Positions 32,040 through 36,266 of a DNA stretch of 36,266 nucleotides are shown one piece after another. A program made the position numbers and the translations under genes. Location of the stretch: assembly GCA_020721925.1 (NCBI GenBank), contig DYLV01000010.1, positions 1 through 36,266 on the forward strand. The letters are read 5' to 3'. Position 1 is the stretch's first letter. The number at the start of each line of letters is the position of its first letter. The notes below the pieces were generated by a model. It was not told where the DNA came from. It searched no databases and worked only from the letters and a program-made list of their open reading frames with translations. Source of the DNA: Leptospira biflexa. GTDB lineage: Bacteria > Spirochaetota > UBA4802 > JAGODF01.

Positions 32040-32945
32040 ATGAAATCGATTTTCAAAATCATATCTATTTTGCTCGCAGCGGTTTTTTTCACCAGGTATC
32101 CTCTCCAGGCAAGTAAGGTGAAAGTGGTAACCACGTATCCGTACATAGCAAGCATTGCCAATCACATTGGCGGCGACAAAATCAAGGTTGATTTTTTAGC
32201 TCGAGGCGACTACGATCCACACACCATAATTCCAAAGCCATCATTCATTGCGCGTCTTCGGAAGGCAAATCTTCTTATTATAAACGGCGCCCAGCTTGAA
32301 ATTGGATGGCTTCCTCCGCTTCTAAAACAGGCAAACAATCCTTCCGTAAATCCGGGGGCGGACGGTTTTCTTGATCTCTCCCGTTCCATAAAGCTCATCG
32401 ATGTTCCCACAAGCGTCTCACGCGAACAGGGCGATATTCATCCTGATGGAAATCCTCATTTTTATTTAGACCCGCACAACATTCCAGTGCTTGCGAAATC
32501 AATAGCCCGAAAACTACGCGAGCTCGACATGCATAACAGCGCCCACTATGAAAAAAACTTAGGCGCTTTTATACAGATGTGGAACGCAAAAATGACGGAA
32601 TGGGATCGCAAGCTCTCGCCTTTAAAAGGAAAGAAAGTAGTTGAGTATCACAAGAATTACGATTATTTGCTTAGAAGATACGGAATCTCGCTGGCCGGGA
32701 CCATCGAACCGCTTCCCGGTATTCCGCCAACATCGAGGCACATAGAGAAGCTCGAAACAATTCTCTCCTCAAGTAAGATTATCTACATTCTTCAGGATGT
32801 GTACAATCCGGATGATGCAGCAAAGCATCTTTCAAAAAAATTCAACATCCCTGTGGTGAAGCTTCCTCATGATGTGGGAGCCGTTTCTGAAGTCGAGGGG
32901 ATTGTGTCGCTTTTTGATACCATTACACGGAGGCTCGTGCCATGA
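32040..32945 (+). CDS. znuA: Zinc ABC transporter substrate-binding protein
   Basis: A cluster A-I metal-binding protein of 301 residues with a signal peptide. Metal ligand candidates are His61 (DYDPHTI), His140 (DGNPHFYLDP), His204 (VVEYHKNY) and Asp278 (LPHDVGA), the usual set of three His plus one acid. There is no long His-rich loop, which is present in many ZnuA proteins, so manganese or another metal cannot be fully excluded. AAGGAG precedes the start. The stop overlaps the permease start by four bases (ATGA), so they are coupled. The periplasmic protein delivers metal to the permease encoded next. Confidence 0.92.
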   Translation: MKSIFKIISILLAAVFFTRYPLQASKVKVVTTYPYIASIANHIGGDKIKVDFLARGDYDPHTIIPKPSFIARLRKANLLIINGAQLEIGWLPPLLKQANNPSVNPGADGFLDLSRSIKLIDVPTSVSREQGDIHPDGNPHFYLDPHNIPVLAKSIARKLRELDMHNSAHYEKNLGAFIQMWNAKMTEWDRKLSPLKGKKVVEYHKNYDYLLRRYGISLAGTIEPLPGIPPTSRHIEKLETILSSSKIIYILQDVYNPDDAAKHLSKKFNIPVVKLPHDVGAVSEVEGIVSLFDTITRRLVP

Positions 32946-33694
32946 ACGATATTTTAATTTCCGCTTTTGCACTTTCCCTGGTTCTGGTGGGCATTCATGC
33001 CTACTTCGGTCTTGAAATCATTCGGCGAGGCATCATCTTCACAGACCTCGCAATAGGCCAGATGGCGGCGCTTGGAGCTTCCATCTCACTTTTCTTCTTC
33101 AACGGCACTTTTCTGTATCCGACAGCGCTCACATTCGCCCTCATAGGCGGGCTTTTGATCGCCTGGGCAGCGCGCCACACCGAAAACCTGGAAGCTTTCA
33201 TTGGACTGCTCTATGCATTCGGCATTTCCGCCGTATACATTGTGCTTTCAAAATCCGCCCATGGCATGGAGGAATTCCAGCGTCTTATGGCATCCGATAT
33301 TCTTTTTACGCCAATCGAAGAAATCATCAAGACAGCCGTAATTTATTCTGCGATAGGTATTATGCTTTTCCTTGTATATCGCCGCCTTAACGGTTTCTGG
33401 AAAGACGCTTTGTTCTTCACAACCTTCGCCGTAACCGTCACAAGTTCAGTAAAACTCGCGGGTGTGCTTATCGTTTTTTCGCTTCTGGTATCTCCCGCGC
33501 TCATCGCAATTCGCTTCGATGGGAAGCGTATGCTGCTCAAAGCATGGACAATTGGCATCATTGCAAATCTTATTGCCATTCTCTCATCCTACAAGTTCGA
33601 TCTCCCCACCGGCTATACGGTGGTGTTCGTCAATGCGCTTCTGGCAATTGCGGTATCCATGATACCGCAAAAAACTCCAAAGCGCACGTCATGA
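32942..33694 (+). CDS. znuB: Zinc ABC transporter permease
   Basis: A 250-residue ABC-3 family permease with about seven to eight membrane segments. Landmarks are GLEIIRRGIIFTDLAIGQMAALG near the N-terminus and VTSSVKLAGVLIVFSLLVSPAL, the cytoplasmic loop region that contacts the ATPase. It moves zinc (or a related metal) across the inner membrane with ZnuA and an ATPase. No znuC-like ATPase gene (Walker A and ABC signature) is in the window; the next gene is a YibE/F family protein. The ATPase must come from elsewhere. It overlaps znuA by four bases. Confidence 0.92.
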   Translation: MNDILISAFALSLVLVGIHAYFGLEIIRRGIIFTDLAIGQMAALGASISLFFFNGTFLYPTALTFALIGGLLIAWAARHTENLEAFIGLLYAFGISAVYIVLSKSAHGMEEFQRLMASDILFTPIEEIIKTAVIYSAIGIMLFLVYRRLNGFWKDALFFTTFAVTVTSSVKLAGVLIVFSLLVSPALIAIRFDGKRMLLKAWTIGIIANLIAILSSYKFDLPTGYTVVFVNALLAIAVSMIPQKTPKRTS

Positions 33695-33748
33695 AAAACG
33701 CGGTTTTCGGGATGGCAATAATACAAATTTTCGAAAAGGGAATGGCAA

Positions 33749-33776
33749 TTGACAGGACAATTAAAGAAAATATAGT
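33749..33776 (+). promoter_or_regulatory. Promoter adjacent to the YibE/F start
   Basis: TTGACA (33749-33754), 16-base spacer, TATAGT (33771-33776). Transcription would begin near 33783, at or next to the start codon, leaving almost no leader. Confidence 0.6.
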
Positions 33777-33785
33777 GGCGCGGTG

Positions 33786-34916
33786 ATGCGAATGAGACAG
33801 ATATTTACATATTTTTTCATCGCGCTCCTTTTCCCCATTTTATTTTCTTTTCTGGCTACGGACAGTCAGGCAGCCCGGGGAAGCTATTCTGACCAGCGCG
33901 AATTTACCCGCGCAAAAGTTGAAAAAATCGAGAGAAAAACAATTGGCGATTCTTCTCACGGCATCGAGGTACGCGTACATCTTACCGTGCTTGACGGAAC
34001 GAGAAAAGGAGAAAAATTCACTTCTGTATATCGCGGAGAGGATGATCTCCCCAGAGAGATGTTCTATCGCCCTAACGACAGGGTATTCATCGGCATCTCG
34101 CGAAGTGAAGATGCAGACGCTGTAGAATATGTTTCAATTTACGATGTAGACAATACCGTCGGCCTTGTGATCATGCTTGCGCTTTTGGTAATCACCATCA
34201 TCGCAGTGGGAAGAATTCGCGGCGCGCTTGCAATTATGTCGCTGCTTGCCACGGTTGTGCTGATATTCTACATTCTCATCCCGCTCACACTTCGAGGGCG
34301 CTCTCCTCTCCCGGTGTCGGTGGGCATTTCCATCTTCGCGATCGTCATCACCATCCCCATTATACTGGGATTGTCGCGAAAAACATTGGCTGCAATTCTT
34401 GGCGCAACATCGGGCGTGCTTCTTGCCGCCGTACTTTCGCTTTTTGCCGGCTGGCTCATGCATCTTTCCGGCATTGTAACCAATGAAATGCTCACTGTTT
34501 TTTACGCGTCTGGCGTGGACATAAACCTGCGCGGTCTTGCCCTTTCCGGCATGGTAATAGCCGCGCTTGGAGCCATTATGGATGTCTGTATTTCCATCGC
34601 ATCCGCCACCGAAGAAATTTTTAGGGTTCACCCGAACATTTCGCGCGCGGAAGCGTTTCGCTCCGTTTTCACGGTCAGCTCCGACATCCTGGGCGCCACG
34701 GTCAATACACTGCTTTTCGCGTATGTGGGAAGCGCCCTGCCGCTGGTACTTCTCATCGCAATGCGCCTTGAACCGGGAATGCCGATCATGCTCATCTTCA
34801 ACCACAATCCCGTGCTTTCCGAACTCGTGAAATCAGCAATTGGATGTATCGGCATGTTCTTATCGATGCCGGCAACAGCATTCATCAGCGTTGAATTGCA
34901 TGGGAGAAAGTTGTGA
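33786..34916 (+). CDS. YibE/F family membrane protein
   Basis: A 376-residue protein with an N-terminal signal or membrane segment, a soluble domain (about 30-120; YSDQREFTRAKVEKIERK) and about seven or eight membrane helices. Family landmarks are LRGLALSGMVIAALGAIMDVCISIASATEEI and GATVNTLLFAYVGSALPLVLLIA. YibE/F proteins are proposed transporters or intramembrane factors of unknown substrate; the function is not established. I give the ATG at 33786; another ATG at 33792 and a GTG at 33783 are possible and none has a good ribosome binding site. The promoter overlaps the start, suggesting leaderless translation or use of the later ATG. Confidence 0.88.
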   Translation: MRMRQIFTYFFIALLFPILFSFLATDSQAARGSYSDQREFTRAKVEKIERKTIGDSSHGIEVRVHLTVLDGTRKGEKFTSVYRGEDDLPREMFYRPNDRVFIGISRSEDADAVEYVSIYDVDNTVGLVIMLALLVITIIAVGRIRGALAIMSLLATVVLIFYILIPLTLRGRSPLPVSVGISIFAIVITIPIILGLSRKTLAAILGATSGVLLAAVLSLFAGWLMHLSGIVTNEMLTVFYASGVDINLRGLALSGMVIAALGAIMDVCISIASATEEIFRVHPNISRAEAFRSVFTVSSDILGATVNTLLFAYVGSALPLVLLIAMRLEPGMPIMLIFNHNPVLSELVKSAIGCIGMFLSMPATAFISVELHGRKL

Positions 34917-34956
34917 TAATCGAGAATATCCATGAGCATAATCAACGGAGGCGTCA

Positions 34957-35049
34957 ATGGACAAAAGCACAATCGCGCAAATAATAGGATGGTCAACTGC
35001 GGGCATTACCGCAGCAGGGAAAAAATTCTGGACAAAACCTGCCACTTAG
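34957..35049 (+). CDS. Short ORF of 30 residues with strong ribosome binding site, possible truncated gene
   Basis: MDKSTIAQIIGWSTAGITAA begins a 30-residue ORF. GGAGG lies five bases upstream, and its GC content matches the upstream genes. It ends at a TAG at 35047-35049, just where the sequence turns AT-rich. I do not recognise it. It may be the intact start of a larger gene cut by the following insertion, or a genuine small membrane peptide. Confidence 0.4.
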   Translation: MDKSTIAQIIGWSTAGITAAGKKFWTKPAT

Positions 35050-35096
35050 TGATTCGCATAAAAATGCTCAAGAGACGGCTTGTAATGTGGCAGGTT
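35036..35096. repeat. 10-bp inverted repeat at composition boundary
   Basis: AACCTGCCAC (35036-35045) and GTGGCAGGTT (35087-35096) are exact inverted copies 41 bases apart. They sit where GC-rich sequence gives way to AT-rich sequence, at the end of the 30-residue ORF. They could be a recombination site, an element end or a terminator-like stem without a T-run. Confidence 0.45.
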
Positions 35097-35150
35097 ACAC
35101 CGGAATGTCTAAAGTGTCAAATTTTTTTGCGTGGATTAAAACATACAGCA

Positions 35151-35912
35151 ATGATTATAAAAGAATGGAATTTTGAAAAACCTTTTGGTGGAAAGTTCAA
35201 GGTAAAGCTTACAGAAAAGGATTTGAGGGTTATAAATAAAAATTCTATATTTAGTGGTAAATATACATTCAATTCCTTTTTCGAGAAAAGGTATCCAATT
35301 ATCAGCATTGATGCTGATTATGAAATTATACAGGAGATTTTGAAACTGCCCAAACCTGAAAAATTATCCGATTTAGCCGATAAAAGTTGGAAATTCTGGA
35401 CTTATCTTAAAGATGAAGTTGTGGAAGATGAAAAAATTTTTATAGATAATATAAATTTTTTACTTAAGGCAAAGAATGGTTTTGCTTTAGGTCATCATTA
35501 CCAGAAAGATGAGCACTTGTATTTATTTCAATTACTTGATAATTTTTTCTTTTTTGGTCCCAAATTACATTCTATACCCTTAGATGTTCGGGTTAGATTG
35601 CGTAATGAAATTTTAGACAGATTAGACCGAAAAGAAAGAGACTATTTTAAGCAACAAGCCTTCATTATTTTTGATTATAACAAAATACCCCCCATTGAAT
35701 ATGAATTTAAGGAAAGAATACGAGGTGAATATTTTAAAATTATTGACGGTAAAGTAACAGTACGAGGCTGGGATAACCCAAGAGACGGTGGCGAATTTAA
35801 CACTTCAGTTGAAGATTTATGGTACAATATTAATTCAATAATTCAAAAGGAATTTCATGATAAAATTGATATTGTTAAAGATATGCTGAAAAGTGCCATT
35901 GTTAAACTTTAA
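35151..35912 (+). CDS. AT-rich orphan protein of unknown function, 253 residues
   Basis: The protein is rich in Lys, Phe, Asp and Ile. It has no signal peptide, membrane span or family I recognise. Stretches are predicted helical (EIIQEILKLPKPEKLSDLAD, KIFIDNINFLLKAKNGF) with a final segment VEDLWYNINSIIQKEFHDKI. Base composition and codon use (AAA, ATT, TTT preferred) differ strongly from neighbours, indicating recent transfer. The frame is open further upstream to 34932, but that part is GC-rich sequence shared with the 30-residue ORF, so I start at the ATG at 35151. No ribosome binding site is evident. A short overlapping ORF (35105-35176, MSKVSNFFAWIKTYSNDYKR...) may be coupled or decayed. 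A defence or phage cargo role is possible but unsupported. Confidence 0.6.
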   Translation: MIIKEWNFEKPFGGKFKVKLTEKDLRVINKNSIFSGKYTFNSFFEKRYPIISIDADYEIIQEILKLPKPEKLSDLADKSWKFWTYLKDEVVEDEKIFIDNINFLLKAKNGFALGHHYQKDEHLYLFQLLDNFFFFGPKLHSIPLDVRVRLRNEILDRLDRKERDYFKQQAFIIFDYNKIPPIEYEFKERIRGEYFKIIDGKVTVRGWDNPRDGGEFNTSVEDLWYNINSIIQKEFHDKIDIVKDMLKSAIVKL

Positions 35913-35999
35913 TAGCTCGATAAACAGAAGCATACAGCTTTTTTTGAATACCAATATTGGATAAATTGAATTTGGTTTTTTATGAATTATGCGGTTTTA

Positions 36000-36163
36000 A
36001 ACGACAAGAACAGAGAGGTACAGGCTGCAAGCTCGCATCGGCGTGGGAAATAGCGTACGAGGCGCTTAATATGCAGGATGCTGCCCTCTCATTGAGCGGA
36101 TTTTCCCCCGACATAAGTGCAATTATCCGCAGTGCATTTGTGTTCATGAATCCCCGCCGGTGA
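36000..36163 (+). pseudogene. GC-rich C-terminal gene remnant
   Basis: An open frame running from AT-rich sequence (35957, TTG start only) into GC-rich sequence encodes GCKLASAWEIAYEALNMQDA and further, to FMNPRR and a TGA at 36161-36163. Only the latter part looks like protein from this genome. No start codon with ribosome binding site precedes it. It may be the 3' end of a gene whose 5' part was replaced by the AT-rich insert; whether the 30-residue ORF at 34957 is the other half cannot be shown. Confidence 0.35.
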
Positions 36164-36198
36164 AAAAACCCGCCTAAAGCGCAGAGCGCATCAATGTG

Positions 36199-36254
36199 AG
36201 GGGGCTTACAATAGCCCCTTCCGCATACCCGGTAGTATCCACGGGCACACTACC
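36199..36254. other. Two hairpins near the right edge
   Basis: AGGGGGCT-TACAAT-AGCCCCTT (36199-36220) forms an 8-bp stem (one G-U), and GGTAGT...ACTACC (36231-36254) a second. No T-run follows either, so intrinsic termination is unlikely. They lie after the gene remnant and may belong to the leader of a gene beyond the window. Confidence 0.4.
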
Positions 36255-36266
36255 GCCAGTGGAACC

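Noticed and set aside
34134..34805. Leftward 223-codon ORF inside the YibE/F gene
   Set aside because: Composition is typical of an antisense frame (His, Arg, Asp and Gly rich) opposite membrane helices. The plus-strand protein is clearly the real one.
34932..35150. N-terminal extension of the AT-rich orphan gene
   Set aside because: The extension is GC-rich sequence that overlaps, in another frame, a short ORF with its own strong ribosome binding site. The composition change argues that coding starts after about 35100.
1..36266. tRNA, rRNA, CRISPR arrays and transposase genes
   Set aside because: I looked for T-loop-like motifs, regularly spaced repeats and transposase motifs by eye and saw none; a dedicated scan was not possible.

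Overview
The window reads as chromosomal DNA of a spirochaete, probably related to the Leptospirales. The strongest marker is a FlaA2-type flagellar outer-layer (sheath) protein at 29356-30036, whose C-terminal half matches the Leptospira FlaA2 pattern as I remember it. Diderm features (beta-barrel protein, lipoprotein, zinc-uptake system with an outer-membrane partner) agree. The species cannot be named from this window. Most genes have moderate GC and clear GGAGG-type ribosome binding sites. Two short stretches (about 5100-5500 and 35100-35990) are much more AT-rich.

Layout. 1-5089 (minus): a tryptophan operon, trpL-trpE-trpG-trpD-trpC-trpF-trpB, running off the left edge inside trpB. The genes overlap and are translationally coupled. 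A leader peptide with four consecutive Trp codons and a terminator/antiterminator pair indicates ribosome-mediated attenuation. 5163-7576 (minus): a small AT-rich TPR protein, a decayed beta-barrel gene flanked by repeats, and a GGDEF-PilZ protein. 7577-8106: gene-free, with a 13-bp inverted repeat bounding about 139 bp. 8107-10442 (plus): two overlapping RNA methyltransferase genes. 10584-12732 (plus): an unknown protein, a tetraheme cytochrome c3 with an FNR-like site upstream, and a zinc-dependent phospholipase C family protein. 12819-13916 (minus): a secreted HExxH protein. 14131-19870 (plus): dnaE, a SAM methyltransferase, panC and a lipoprotein. 19991-20833 (minus): a TPR protein. 21042-22201 (plus): yedK (SRAP) and a small unknown.

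22273-26056: an AT-rich divergent promoter carrying three operator-like repeats separates a small Cys-rich ORF (minus) from an SDR, a ThDP-dependent enzyme and a TetR regulator (plus). I read this as a self-regulated catabolic or biosynthetic cassette of unknown substrate. 26156-27826 (plus): an exported unknown protein and a receiver-ATPase fusion in which the phospho-acceptor Asp is Glu. 27804-29231 (minus): a sodium/solute symporter. 29356-30036: flaA2. 30300-33694 (plus): a zinc-uptake cluster (small His/Cys membrane protein, beta-barrel protein, ZnuA, ZnuB) with no ABC ATPase in the window. 33786-34916: a YibE/F family membrane protein.

34957-36266: a possible insertion scar. A truncated-looking GC-rich ORF, an inverted repeat, an AT-rich orphan gene, then a GC-rich coding remnant and hairpins. 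The most original observations are the attenuator, the operator array at 22511-22559, the phosphomimetic-looking receiver-ATPase fusion, the zinc cluster without ZnuC, and the AT-rich insert near the right end. I saw no tRNA, rRNA, CRISPR array or transposase gene.
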